The translations under genes were made by a program, and so were the position numbers. Shown in pieces: positions 44,668 to 52,916 of a stretch of 64,000 bases of DNA (its first letter is position 1; each line of letters starts with the position of its first letter). Source of the stretch: Treponema sp. (GTDB lineage Bacteria; Spirochaetota; Spirochaetia; Treponematales; Treponemataceae); contig JAFZKN010000021.1 of the NCBI GenBank assembly GCA_017553635.1, forward strand, positions 242,252-306,251, read 5' to 3'. The notes below the pieces were generated by a model that saw only the letters and a list, made by a program, of their open reading frames with translations, was not told the origin of the DNA and searched no databases.

Positions 44668-45972
44668 ATGAAAAGTTGTTTTAAGAAACTTTTTGTTTTA
44701 TGTGCTGTTGTCGCTTTGACTGCATCGTTCAGTCTTTTTGCAAACGGAGCAATTGCATATGACTGGGTTGAAGGTAGTGCGCAAAAGATTACTCTTACAA
44801 ACGATAAAAATCTTCACTTAAAAAAAGAAAACCTTACACTTAAATTTGAAGCAGATACAGTTTTAGTAACCTGTGAATATCTTTTAGAAAATGTTTCAAA
44901 CGAAAAAAAAGATATCGATTTTGCTTTTAATATTCCAGTTACCCTTGGCGGAACACAGAGAGTAAATAATTTTCTTTTGCTTTATAAAATTTATGAAAAT
45001 GACAAACCTCTTACGTTCTCTTCAAAAAAAGAATATGGAAAAGAGGATCCATTTGAGACTGAGTATATTATCTGGAAGCTTTCTAAACTTTCTTTTGAAC
45101 CAAAAGAAGCAAAGTCTCTTAAAATAATTTATAAAGTACAGACAAATCATCACGGTGATTTTTGTATGGCCAATTATAGGGGAAATACTTTTAAATATAA
45201 TCTTTTTCCTGCGGCAAGTTTTGGTAACGGTGTAATCGATGATTTTACACTTACAATTGATAAAACTGATCTTCTTTTGTGCGAAGGAAAAATTAAAACA
45301 ATAAGTGGAATAAAAATTGCAAATGATGATACAAAATTTGTTCAGACTTATTCATTTAAAAAATTCAGCCTAAAAAATAATCCTGAGCTTGTTATTGATT
45401 ATGATATCTGGGGTTATTATGTCGGAACTTACATAAAACAAGGTTACTCACGTTTAATAAATAAAATTTATGCAACCTCAGAATTAAAAGAGGGGCCAAT
45501 TGTCTATGCTTCATATAATGCTCATGACATTGATTACACAACCTGTTGGGTAGAAGGAAAATCTGATTTTGGAAAAAATGAAAAGATTCATTTTAAACTT
45601 TGGGACGGCGGTGATTTAGTTCCAGCATTTAGAAATCATTCTATAACACATCTTTATCTTTTAAATGGTTTTCGCCGAGATGAAAAAACATATTACGAAA
45701 ATAACCGTATTAAAAAACTTCGTCTCACTTTAAATTCAAAAGACTCATATGAAATTACACTTCCGGACAGACCTTATGCAGAAGTGAACGATTATAATAT
45801 TGCGTACGAAGCAGATCTTTTAAACAATTATTTGACACAAAACAGAACGAATACAATATATGATGTCGATTCATTTGATATTGAAATTCTTGAAGTGTAT
45901 CCTGGAACAAAATATAACGATACCTGTATAAGTGAAATTATTATTTTGAATGTTCCGCAGCCATATAACTGA
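44668..45972 (+). CDS. Secreted protein with C-terminal discoidin-fold (NADase-type glycan-binding) domain
   Basis: A 434-residue exported protein: signal peptide to about residue 27 (LTASFSLFANGA). The N-terminal half resembles DUF4424-like beta proteins (LLENVSNEKKDIDFAFNIP). From about residue 275 the pattern YASYNAHDIDYTTCWVEG, then LNGFRRDEKTYYENNRIKKL and VYPGTKYNDTCISEI, fits the NADase-type glycan-binding discoidin domain. That domain is commonly a carbohydrate-binding module; no NADase catalytic domain is present here. AAAAGGAG precedes the ATG. Probably periplasmic or surface-exposed. Confidence 0.76.
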   Translation: MKSCFKKLFVLCAVVALTASFSLFANGAIAYDWVEGSAQKITLTNDKNLHLKKENLTLKFEADTVLVTCEYLLENVSNEKKDIDFAFNIPVTLGGTQRVNNFLLLYKIYENDKPLTFSSKKEYGKEDPFETEYIIWKLSKLSFEPKEAKSLKIIYKVQTNHHGDFCMANYRGNTFKYNLFPAASFGNGVIDDFTLTIDKTDLLLCEGKIKTISGIKIANDDTKFVQTYSFKKFSLKNNPELVIDYDIWGYYVGTYIKQGYSRLINKIYATSELKEGPIVYASYNAHDIDYTTCWVEGKSDFGKNEKIHFKLWDGGDLVPAFRNHSITHLYLLNGFRRDEKTYYENNRIKKLRLTLNSKDSYEITLPDRPYAEVNDYNIAYEADLLNNYLTQNRTNTIYDVDSFDIEILEVYPGTKYNDTCISEIIILNVPQPYN

Positions 45973-46005
45973 TAAAAAAAATTATTTTAAAACAAGGACA
46001 AAACT

Positions 46006-47259
46006 ATGACAGATTATCCTAGAGTATTTTTAAACTCAAAAGAAGAAAGGGAAATAAACCAGGGATTTCCCTGGGTTTTTGATAACGAAATCTCTCATTT
46101 AAAAGTTGCAGATAAAGACGGTAAATTTGAAAACGCAGCATTTAAAGACTGTAAAATCAAGCCTGGAACACCTGTAGAGATTTTTACAAAAGCCGGTGGA
46201 TTTCTTGGGACGGGTATATTCAACAAAAACTCAAAGATTACAATCCGAATCATTTCTAACGAACACGCCCAGGATGTTTACAAAGATATCGAAGGCTTCT
46301 GGGAAAAGAGAATAAGCGATGCCTACAACATAAGGCAGCTTCATTACAGTAAATCAGATTCTTACCGCCTTATATTTGCCGAAGCAGACCTTGTTCCGGG
46401 ATTTATATGTGAGCGCTATTGCGATCAAAATGAAAGGGTCTATTTAGTCGTTCAGTTTTTGAGCATGTCATGTGAAGTGTTTAGAAAAGAGATTCTTGGT
46501 GCACTTGAGAAAATATGCCGTCCATACGGAATTTATGAAAGAAGCGATGCTGATGTGCGTGATAAAGAAGGCCTTGCGCAGAAAGCCGGCTGGATTGGAA
46601 GTGAACGCGACGAAGTAATTACAATCGTCGAAAATGGAATAAAATTAATCGTTGACTTTAAAAACGGGCAGAAGACAGGATACTTTCTTGACCAGAAGGA
46701 CAACAGAAAAGCCGCTTCGGTATTCTGCCACGGGAAAACCGTTCTTGATACATTCACTCATACCGGAGCTTTCGGCTTAAATGCAGTAAAAGCCGGCGCA
46801 AAAGAGGTAATAAGCGTTGATATAAGCCCTGAAGCAGTCGAAACTGTCAACAAAAATATACAACTTAATAACGCTTCGAACGTAATGACTGCTGTGTGCT
46901 CCGATGTCTTTGATTTATTAAAGCAGTACGAAGAAGAAAACCGTAAGTTTGACGTAATCATCCTTGACCCGCCGGCCTTTACAAAAAGCGCCAAAATGAT
47001 CCAGAAAGCATACGGCGGCTATAAGGAAATAAACCTCAGGGCAATGCGCCTTTTAAACAAAGGCGGAATTTTAGTTACATGTTCATGCTCGCACTTTTTT
47101 GATTCAACCATTTTTTATGACATGCTCATGCACGCAGCTCAGGACAGCCACCGCCGCATCCAGATCCTCGAAAAACGCGGTGCCGGCCCGGACCATCCTG
47201 TACTCCTCGGTTACCCGAAGAGCGAATACCTTAAATGCGCAATCACGAGAGTTTTGTAG
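46006..47259 (+). CDS. RlmI-like 23S rRNA (cytosine-C5) methyltransferase
   Basis: A 417-residue COG1092 methyltransferase with an N-terminal PUA-like domain (FLNSKEEREINQGFPWVFD). The SAM loop is VLDTFTHTGAFGLNAVKAGA, motif IV is IILDPPAFTKSAK, and LVTCSCSHFF carries the Cys expected for an m5C enzyme such as RlmI (m5C1962). AAGGAC precedes the ATG. It forms an apparent pair of rRNA methyltransferases with the RlmK-like gene at 42703, separated by the HAD and secreted-protein genes. Confidence 0.86.
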   Translation: MTDYPRVFLNSKEEREINQGFPWVFDNEISHLKVADKDGKFENAAFKDCKIKPGTPVEIFTKAGGFLGTGIFNKNSKITIRIISNEHAQDVYKDIEGFWEKRISDAYNIRQLHYSKSDSYRLIFAEADLVPGFICERYCDQNERVYLVVQFLSMSCEVFRKEILGALEKICRPYGIYERSDADVRDKEGLAQKAGWIGSERDEVITIVENGIKLIVDFKNGQKTGYFLDQKDNRKAASVFCHGKTVLDTFTHTGAFGLNAVKAGAKEVISVDISPEAVETVNKNIQLNNASNVMTAVCSDVFDLLKQYEEENRKFDVIILDPPAFTKSAKMIQKAYGGYKEINLRAMRLLNKGGILVTCSCSHFFDSTIFYDMLMHAAQDSHRRIQILEKRGAGPDHPVLLGYPKSEYLKCAITRVL

Positions 47260-47300
47260 AAGAAAGAATGATTTATAAAAGTTGCTACGTGAGGTAGAAA

Positions 47301-47906
47301 ATGAATAAAAAAACTTTAAACATACTTTTGCTTTTTGCAGTTTCAATTTTCTCTTTTGCATTTCATTTTGCGGAAGTGCTTTTGCGCGGCTGGGACGACC
47401 TTTATTGGATTACATATTTTCACTTTTCTTTTATAATTGCACCACTGCTTTTTATGCTCTGGCTCAATTTTGTGTGGAACTGGCGGCTCGGAATCAAACG
47501 GAACCTGATTTTTGCCACGAGTTACGCGCTGTGTTTTGTGCTTATTTGGAGGGCGTATAGAGAGGGCTATAATCGCTGGCTGATTTTTCTGCCCAGGTGG
47601 TACATCCTTTGTACTCTTACTTTTCCTATTTTAATTCCCTTTTTTGAAAACATTCTGCTTTCAAAAGTATTCAAACTTCCTGTTTGCTGGTGGGGTTTTA
47701 TCATTGCGTTCTTTTTGCCGGTTACAGCGCATTTAATTGCCCAGCTTGTTAATCTGGGATTGGAAAAACTTATTACGTTCTTTTATTACATTAGTATTAC
47801 TGATATGATTTTTCAATTCAAAACCGGTTCCATCATTTTTGCATACATGTTCGTTGAAGGACTTTTTATAGAAATAACGAGGTTTAAAAATGACAGAAGA
47901 AGTTAA
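47301..47906 (+). CDS. Polytopic membrane protein
   Basis: A 201-residue protein with five to six hydrophobic helices, rich in Trp and aromatic residues (WITYFHFSFIIAPLLFMLW, WWGFIIAFFLPVTAHLIAQL). GAGGTAG precedes the ATG. The 3' end overlaps the DUF2087 gene by 17 bases, which implies translational coupling. No family recognised. Confidence 0.7.
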   Translation: MNKKTLNILLLFAVSIFSFAFHFAEVLLRGWDDLYWITYFHFSFIIAPLLFMLWLNFVWNWRLGIKRNLIFATSYALCFVLIWRAYREGYNRWLIFLPRWYILCTLTFPILIPFFENILLSKVFKLPVCWWGFIIAFFLPVTAHLIAQLVNLGLEKLITFFYYISITDMIFQFKTGSIIFAYMFVEGLFIEITRFKNDRRS

Positions 47907-48153
47907 AAAATATCTTGATAAAAACGGTAAGATAATAGTATGGCCTAAACGCAAGGAAGATAAAACAATTGTCACAGAGTATCTTGCCACAAAATTCGAA
48001 TCCGGTAAAATTTATTCAGAAAAAGAAGTAAACGACATAATCTTAAACTGGCACACATTTAATGATCATACTTTGCTTCGCCGTGAGCTTGTTGAACGGA
48101 AATTCCTAACCAGAACTCCTGACTGCAAACAGTATCAGAAGGAGTGTGAATGA
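47890..48153 (+). CDS. DUF2087 protein
   Basis: An 87-residue small basic protein matching DUF2087: the pattern IVTEYLATKFESGKIYSEKE, then TLLRRELVERKFLTRTPD, forms a winged-helix-like module often fused to or found beside ArsR-type regulators. It may bind nucleic acid. It overlaps the membrane-protein gene and is convergent with fic, 11 bases apart. Confidence 0.75.
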   Translation: MTEEVKKYLDKNGKIIVWPKRKEDKTIVTEYLATKFESGKIYSEKEVNDIILNWHTFNDHTLLRRELVERKFLTRTPDCKQYQKECE

Positions 48154-48164
48154 AAAATAAAAAA

Positions 48165-49256
48165 TCACTTTTGTATTTTATAATTCGTGCTGCGGCCACC
48201 GGAGGTCGGATCTTTTTCAAGAATTCCTTTTTGAACTAAATCTGTTATGTCGCGGAGGGCTGTGTCTGTCGAGCACTTTGTAATTTTTGCCCATTTTGAA
48301 GTGTTAAGAACTCCGAACCAAGTTGGATCAAGAAGTTTTGAAATCATCATACTCTGGCGTTCATTGAGGGAAACGGTTTTTATTGAATTGAGGTAATTAT
48401 ATTTTTTTAGGACAAGTTCTGCATCATTATAACTATGCTGGATTGCCTTTAGAATACAGGATAAAAACCATTCTATCCATGGCGTAATGTCGAGAGAACC
48501 TTTTTGAGTCTGTTCAAGAATTTCGTAGTAGCGTTTTCTGTCTGCCATTATCTGGTTTGACATACTATAAAAGCGCAGTGAAGTTCTGTCGCTTTTACAC
48601 AGGAGCATGTCTGAGACTGTGCGTGCGATTCGTCCGTTACCGTCATCAAAAGGGTGAATCGTAACAAACCATAAATGTGCAATTGCAGATTTTATGAGAC
48701 TGTCGCCGGACGATGAATTAAACCATAAAAGAAATTTTTCCATTTCGACAGGAACTCGCTGTGGTTCTGGAGCTTGATAGTGTACTTTCTCTTGTCCGAT
48801 TCCACCTGAAACAACCTGCATTGGATTTTTGCGGTATTGTGCTACATCTATTTTGTATATTCCGCTGTAGCCGGTTGGAAAAAGACTTGCGTGCCATCCG
48901 AAAAGTCTTTCTTTTGTAAGCGGCTGTTCGTATTTTTGAGTTGCATCAAGCATCATTTCTACGACTGCGTCTACGTCGCGTGCGGAAGAAACCAGTCCAC
49001 TTGCCTGAATCCCCAACCTGCGTGCAATCGAAGAACGTACCTGATCTTTGTTCAGGATATGGCCTTCAATTTCACTTGATTTTATGATGTCACTTGTGAT
49101 GGTCGAAAGAACTTTATCCTGCTTTTCAGAGAGTCCCAAAAGCTCCATTTTAGAAAGGAGTCGTCCCTGTTCAATGTGGCAGGTTTCGAGTAACGGAGAG
49201 ATTTTAAGTTTATCGTATGTAAATTTCGGCCATTGGTCGTGTTCATAAATAAACAT
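48165..49256 (-). CDS. Fic-domain AMP-transferase with N-terminal inhibitory motif
   Basis: A 363-residue class II Fic protein that transfers AMP from ATP to a target hydroxyl. The active-site loop is HPFDDGNGRIAR (about residues 201-212). Near residue 60, SSEIEG fits the [S/T]xxxE[G/N] inhibitory helix carried in cis, so activity is probably autoinhibited. The N-terminal part (FIYEHDQWPKFTYD) resembles DUF4172, and the C-terminal 90 residues form a winged-helix-like region (TKCSTDTALRDITDLVQKG), suggesting DNA binding. No separate antitoxin is seen, so it is a solitary Fic rather than a toxin-antitoxin pair. A promoter with an operator-like repeat lies immediately upstream. Confidence 0.9.
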   Translation of the reverse strand: MFIYEHDQWPKFTYDKLKISPLLETCHIEQGRLLSKMELLGLSEKQDKVLSTITSDIIKSSEIEGHILNKDQVRSSIARRLGIQASGLVSSARDVDAVVEMMLDATQKYEQPLTKERLFGWHASLFPTGYSGIYKIDVAQYRKNPMQVVSGGIGQEKVHYQAPEPQRVPVEMEKFLLWFNSSSGDSLIKSAIAHLWFVTIHPFDDGNGRIARTVSDMLLCKSDRTSLRFYSMSNQIMADRKRYYEILEQTQKGSLDITPWIEWFLSCILKAIQHSYNDAELVLKKYNYLNSIKTVSLNERQSMMISKLLDPTWFGVLNTSKWAKITKCSTDTALRDITDLVQKGILEKDPTSGGRSTNYKIQK

Positions 49257-49261
49257 AATTT

Positions 49262-49291
49262 ATTGTAAGTTTAAATGCGGTAAATAGTCAA
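49262..49291 (-). promoter_or_regulatory. Promoter of fic, leaderless arrangement
   Basis: On the minus strand TTGACT (49291-49286), 18 bases and TACAAT (49267-49262) end five bases before the ATG at 49256. No Shine-Dalgarno is present. Confidence 0.62.
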
Positions 49292-49320
49292 GTTATTCAC
49301 CGCAAAATCTGCGGTGAATA
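49273..49320. promoter_or_regulatory. Operator-like repeats at the fic promoter
   Basis: A perfect 11-bp inverted repeat (arms 49294-49304/49310-49320, core ATTCACCGCA) lies three bases upstream of the fic -35 element. A third half-site (TTTACCGCAT on the minus strand, about 49273-49283) lies in the -35/-10 spacer. Such spacing suits a repressor; the Fic protein itself has a winged-helix-like C terminus. Confidence 0.45.
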
Positions 49321-49444
49321 GAAATCATATTCAACGCAGACATCCGTGAATTTAATAATTCATGTGGAACGGTTCATGCCAATCTTTTTATTGTAAAATG
49401 ACAGAATCTGGTGTAGGATTTAAAAATAAAACGAGGTGAACAGA

Positions 49445-50404
49445 GTGAAAAAATCAAACTATATTTTAATGCATGTCTTTTTTATTGCTGTCTGTTCAAT
49501 TATAGGTTACTTTTATATTAATCAATTACAAGCTTATTATGTAAAAAAAGAAGAGATAAATAAATTCTTTTTACAGCAACCCGAATATCCTCTTGCAAAG
49601 GCAGTTATTACGAAAAATTATGGTAAGATAAAAAGACTTTGCAAAAAAAATCCGGAATGGATAAAAAGAAGTTTTGAAGAAGAATATTATTCTGTTTTAC
49701 AATATGCAGTAGCGGAAGGGCAGACTAAAGCTGTTAAAACTCTGCTTGAAGCCGGAATGAATCCAAATGTTGTTAATCTTGCGGGTACTACACCGATTTT
49801 TACGGCAGTTGATCAGCTTTATGAGATGGTTAATAAAGTGGATTATTCTAAAATAGTCAGGCTTTTAATTGATTATGGTGCTGACTGTAATATTCATTTG
49901 AAACGTGGTTTTAATAGATCTGATATTGGAAATGGTGGTGAGACACCTTTGATTCTTTCTATCTGCCATTCCATTTATCTTGATGATTCAAACACAATTC
50001 CAAAGCTTTTAATCGAAGATGGTCATGCAGATGTTAATGACAGAACAGAATATGGAGTTACAGCTGCAGTCGCTGCTTTATGGTTCAGCAATTTAAAAAT
50101 CGCGCACTATCTTATTAAAGAATGTAAAGCAGATGTGACAGAGCCTTTTTATCTCTGCTATGAAAATGATGAGTTGAATAAAATTCAAATTTATCCTGTA
50201 ATGCTGGTTAAAGAACTTAATAATTTTCCAGAAGATTCAGAAAACCATAAATTAATGCAGGAAATTATTGCAGAGTTTAAAAACCAGGGAATTGAAGATT
50301 TTGAAAGTCCAATTCCAGATGATGTGCAGAAAATTCTTGAAGAGCATTGTCCTGCACTTTATTTTTCTACCCTTTATGAATCTTTGAAAAATTTATTAAA
50401 ATAA
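49445..50404 (+). CDS. Membrane-anchored ankyrin-repeat protein
   Basis: A 319-residue protein with an N-terminal membrane segment (about residues 6-27, MHVFFIAVCSIIGYFYI) and ankyrin-like repeats: LQYAVAEGQTKAVKTLLEAG, TPIFTAVDQ..IVRLLIDYGAD, and TPLILSICHS..LLIEDGHADV. GTG at 49445 is chosen because GAGGTG lies seven bases before it; GTG at 49436 overlaps that Shine-Dalgarno. Likely a protein-binding periplasmic or cytoplasmic-face protein. Followed by miaA after four bases. Confidence 0.8.
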   Translation: MKKSNYILMHVFFIAVCSIIGYFYINQLQAYYVKKEEINKFFLQQPEYPLAKAVITKNYGKIKRLCKKNPEWIKRSFEEEYYSVLQYAVAEGQTKAVKTLLEAGMNPNVVNLAGTTPIFTAVDQLYEMVNKVDYSKIVRLLIDYGADCNIHLKRGFNRSDIGNGGETPLILSICHSIYLDDSNTIPKLLIEDGHADVNDRTEYGVTAAVAALWFSNLKIAHYLIKECKADVTEPFYLCYENDELNKIQIYPVMLVKELNNFPEDSENHKLMQEIIAEFKNQGIEDFESPIPDDVQKILEEHCPALYFSTLYESLKNLLK

Positions 50405-50408
50405 AAAT

Positions 50409-51374
50409 ATGATAAAACCTAACGAAAACTACAATTCAATATTTCTCCTTGGGCCAACGGCTGTAGGTAAGACTTCTCTTGGCGTGCGTCTTGCATATGA
50501 GCTTGACTTAGAAATAATTTCTGCAGATTCCCGCCAGGTTTATAAGGGTCTCGATCTTGGAAGCGGTAAGGATCTTGCTGAATACAACTATAAAGGTAAG
50601 GACATTCCGTACCACATAATCGATGTTACAGACCTTAGTCACGAATACAATCTTTTTGACTACACAAAGGATTTTTATAAAACATTTTCTGAGTTTCAAA
50701 ACCGCGCTCTGGTACCGTTTACAGTCGGCGGAACAGGAATGTATCTTGATGCTGTTATCCGGGGCTATGAGCTTGCAGAAGTTCCACCTAATCCTGCACT
50801 GCGCGAACAGATGAAGGGCGCTTCATTAGAAGAACTTGCAGGGCGTCTTCTTAAACTTAAACCCGACCTTCACAATAAAACCGACTTAAAAATACGTGAG
50901 CGTGTAGAAAAGGCTTTGGAGATTGCAGTTTACATGCAGAGTGATGAATACAAAAAAAATAAAGAAAAGCAAAAAAGCCGCCCGGATGTTAAGCCGTTAG
51001 TCCTCGGAACAACGATAGACAGGACTCTTCTTCGCGAAAACATCAAAATAAGACTTCGCGAGAGATTTGATGCCGGTATGATAGACGAAGTTAAAAACCT
51101 TCACGATAAAGGCGGCTACAGCTGGGAGCGCATGGAACGGCTCGGTCTTGAATACCGCTTTATTTCTGAATTTCTTGAAGGAAAAATTTCATCACGCGAA
51201 GAGCTTGAAGAAAAGCTTTACACTGCAATCTGCCAGTTTGCCAAGCGCCAGGAAACGTGGTTCCGCGGAATGGAAAAAAAGGGAGTAAAAATCAACTGGA
51301 TTACAAAAGAAGCAGACAGGGATAAAAAATTTGAGGATGCTTTTAAAATAATAAAGACCGCGTTCCAAACTTGA
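50409..51374 (+). CDS. miaA: tRNA dimethylallyltransferase
   Basis: A 321-residue MiaA, which isopentenylates N6 of A37 in tRNAs reading UNN codons. Motifs are the P-loop LGPTAVGKTS, SADSRQVYKGLDLGSGK, the prenyl-site segment VGGTGMYLDAVI, and FAKRQETWFRG near the C terminus. Length normal. No strong Shine-Dalgarno. The substrate DMAPP comes from the isoprenoid pathway that includes ispG at 55271. Confidence 0.96.
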   Translation: MIKPNENYNSIFLLGPTAVGKTSLGVRLAYELDLEIISADSRQVYKGLDLGSGKDLAEYNYKGKDIPYHIIDVTDLSHEYNLFDYTKDFYKTFSEFQNRALVPFTVGGTGMYLDAVIRGYELAEVPPNPALREQMKGASLEELAGRLLKLKPDLHNKTDLKIRERVEKALEIAVYMQSDEYKKNKEKQKSRPDVKPLVLGTTIDRTLLRENIKIRLRERFDAGMIDEVKNLHDKGGYSWERMERLGLEYRFISEFLEGKISSREELEEKLYTAICQFAKRQETWFRGMEKKGVKINWITKEADRDKKFEDAFKIIKTAFQT

Positions 51375-51387
51375 AACAACGGTCTTT
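51353..51387 (-). terminator. Hairpin across the miaA 3' end; terminator for the minus-strand small gene
   Basis: An 8-bp stem (AAAGACCG 51353-51360/CGGTCTTT 51380-51387) spans the miaA stop codon. Read on the minus strand the stem runs into a T-rich tail (TTTATTATTTT), so it should terminate the small gene at 51443. It may also end miaA. Confidence 0.55.
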
Positions 51388-51442
51388 GTACAAAAGAGAG
51401 ATCCGGAATTCTTCCCGGCGAAAGATTCTTTATGTATCCTGG

Positions 51443-51661
51443 TTATGCTCCGATAGCCATTTTCTGTGTATCTTCGATTTTTGTAAGATATCCAGTTCTT
51501 ACACAGCTGTCAAAAAGGCTGTGGCTTATAAAATCTGTTTTAACTTCATCGTATCCATCACGGTCTCGGACGATTCTTACAACAAAACCATCATCCATTT
51601 CTTTAACGATTGTCATATAATCTGTTGATTTTCCAATACTTTTTAATGTATAAGTTCCCAT
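51443..51661 (-). CDS. Small protein of unknown function, 72 residues
   Basis: A 72-residue protein with a good Shine-Dalgarno (AAGGGG, six bases before the ATG) and a terminator hairpin downstream. The charged strand-like core KEMDDGFVVRIVRDRDGYDE and the ending TKIEDTQKMAIGA give a sensible protein, unlike the overlapping plus-strand frames. No family recognised. Divergent from tatD. Confidence 0.65.
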   Translation of the reverse strand: MGTYTLKSIGKSTDYMTIVKEMDDGFVVRIVRDRDGYDEVKTDFISHSLFDSCVRTGYLTKIEDTQKMAIGA

Positions 51662-51758
51662 AATAAACCCCTTTACATAACTAAAAATTCAACTTAAAGT
51701 ACAGTTATTCCGTACACTTATATTTTCGGGTTTTAAAAAATTTTGTTTAGTATTTTTT

Positions 51759-52538
51759 ATGAATTTTAGAGATTTTTTGAATGACCATAAAATATGCGAT
51801 GCTCACATCCACCTTGCAGACTGCTATGATTCTGGAGTCAAGTTGATCATGTCTAGAAATTATTCGTGCATTTCGTGCAGTCACTCAAGAAAAGAATTTG
51901 ATTTACAGGCTGAATTTATTCAAAGGATTTTACCCGATTCAAAACCGTTTATCGTAAGTTCGTTCGGTATTCATCCGCAGAATCCCGACCTTGCAAACAT
52001 TGATTATCTTCAGGAACTTTTAAACTCTGATAAAATCGGTGCAATAGGAGAAACAGGTTTTGATTTTTTTACTCCTGAGTTTAAGGCCCATGCAGGAGTT
52101 CAGGAAGAAGCATTTATCATTCAGACGGAATTTGCTCAAAAATATAATAAGCCTCTTGTGCTTCATGGACGGAAATGTCTCGAAAGCTTTTTCAAATATA
52201 AAAAGAATTTAACTAAAGTTCCTGCTGTTGTTTTTCATTCTTTTATGGGAACTCCCCTGGATGCCGTTTCATTTTTAAAAAGCGGTATAAACGGATATTT
52301 TAGTTTCAGTGCTCAGATTATAAAGGGAAATAAAAAGGCTGTTTCCTGTGTAAAGGAGCTTGCTCTTGAAAGGCTTCTTTTGGAAACTGATGCACCGTAT
52401 CAGACTTTAAAAGGTGAAAGCCTGACTCCGTGCGAAAGGATTTTCAAAGTCTATGACGAAGCTTTTAAGATTCGGGGAGAGAGTGATTTTGAGAGGTTTA
52501 CAGAACAGCTTTATTCCAATTTTATGAGCTTATTCTGA
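51759..52538 (+). CDS. TatD-family metal-dependent hydrolase
   Basis: A 259-residue TatD-like DNase/hydrolase with a TIM-barrel metal site: CDAHIHLADCY, SSFGIHPQNPD, IGAIGETGFDFF, LVLHGRKCL, FHSFMG and LLLETDAPYQ. The family includes 3'-to-5' DNases and D-aminoacyl-tRNA deacylases. Slightly divergent (CDAHIHL for the usual DTHxHL). TAGTAT lies five bases before the ATG with no Shine-Dalgarno. The 3' end overlaps the convergent HPt gene by nine bases. Confidence 0.88.
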   Translation: MNFRDFLNDHKICDAHIHLADCYDSGVKLIMSRNYSCISCSHSRKEFDLQAEFIQRILPDSKPFIVSSFGIHPQNPDLANIDYLQELLNSDKIGAIGETGFDFFTPEFKAHAGVQEEAFIIQTEFAQKYNKPLVLHGRKCLESFFKYKKNLTKVPAVVFHSFMGTPLDAVSFLKSGINGYFSFSAQIIKGNKKAVSCVKELALERLLLETDAPYQTLKGESLTPCERIFKVYDEAFKIRGESDFERFTEQLYSNFMSLF

Positions 52539-52871
52539 TTTCAGGTATGCATTTACGGTTTTTAATGTGTCTTTGTAAAGTGCGCAGAAACCGTTGATAA
52601 GCGGGGCAAGATTGCCTTCTGCTTTGCCTCGTAAAATGTCTTCTATTTCCTGGCCTTTAGCTGCAAGGGGAGCCGCCGCAATCTGGCGCGCAGCCCCCTT
52701 AACCTTATGAACATAGCCTGCAGCCTGTTCTTTAGACTCTAAAATCAAGTCATTCAGTTTTTTTACGTCAAATTCTGTATCCGAAACAAAATAATTGAGA
52801 AGTTCTTTATAAAGGTCTGTGTCGCCGTCCGTTAAATCAATGCCGGTTTTAGTGTCTAAAAGTTCATTCAT
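52530..52871 (-). CDS. Stand-alone HPt phosphotransfer protein
   Basis: A 113-residue four-helix histidine phosphotransfer protein. The phosphorylated His is His55 in YVHKVKGAARQIAA, the HxxKG motif. It should relay phosphate between a hybrid kinase and a response regulator, but no two-component partner lies in the window, so it is an orphan. Converges on tatD with a nine-base overlap and is divergent from lepB. Confidence 0.86.
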   Translation of the reverse strand: MNELLDTKTGIDLTDGDTDLYKELLNYFVSDTEFDVKKLNDLILESKEQAAGYVHKVKGAARQIAAAPLAAKGQEIEDILRGKAEGNLAPLINGFCALYKDTLKTVNAYLKSE

Positions 52872-52916
52872 GATTCAAATATAGAATGTTTTAGGCATTT
52901 ATGCTATATTATAGGC

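Noticed and set aside
48165..49256. Fic plus DUF2087 as a toxin-antitoxin pair
   Set aside because: The genes are convergent with separate transcription, and the Fic protein already carries its inhibitory motif.
51371..51628. Plus-strand frames over the 72-residue minus-strand gene
   Set aside because: No Shine-Dalgarno and low-quality composition, whereas the minus-strand frame has both a Shine-Dalgarno and a terminator.
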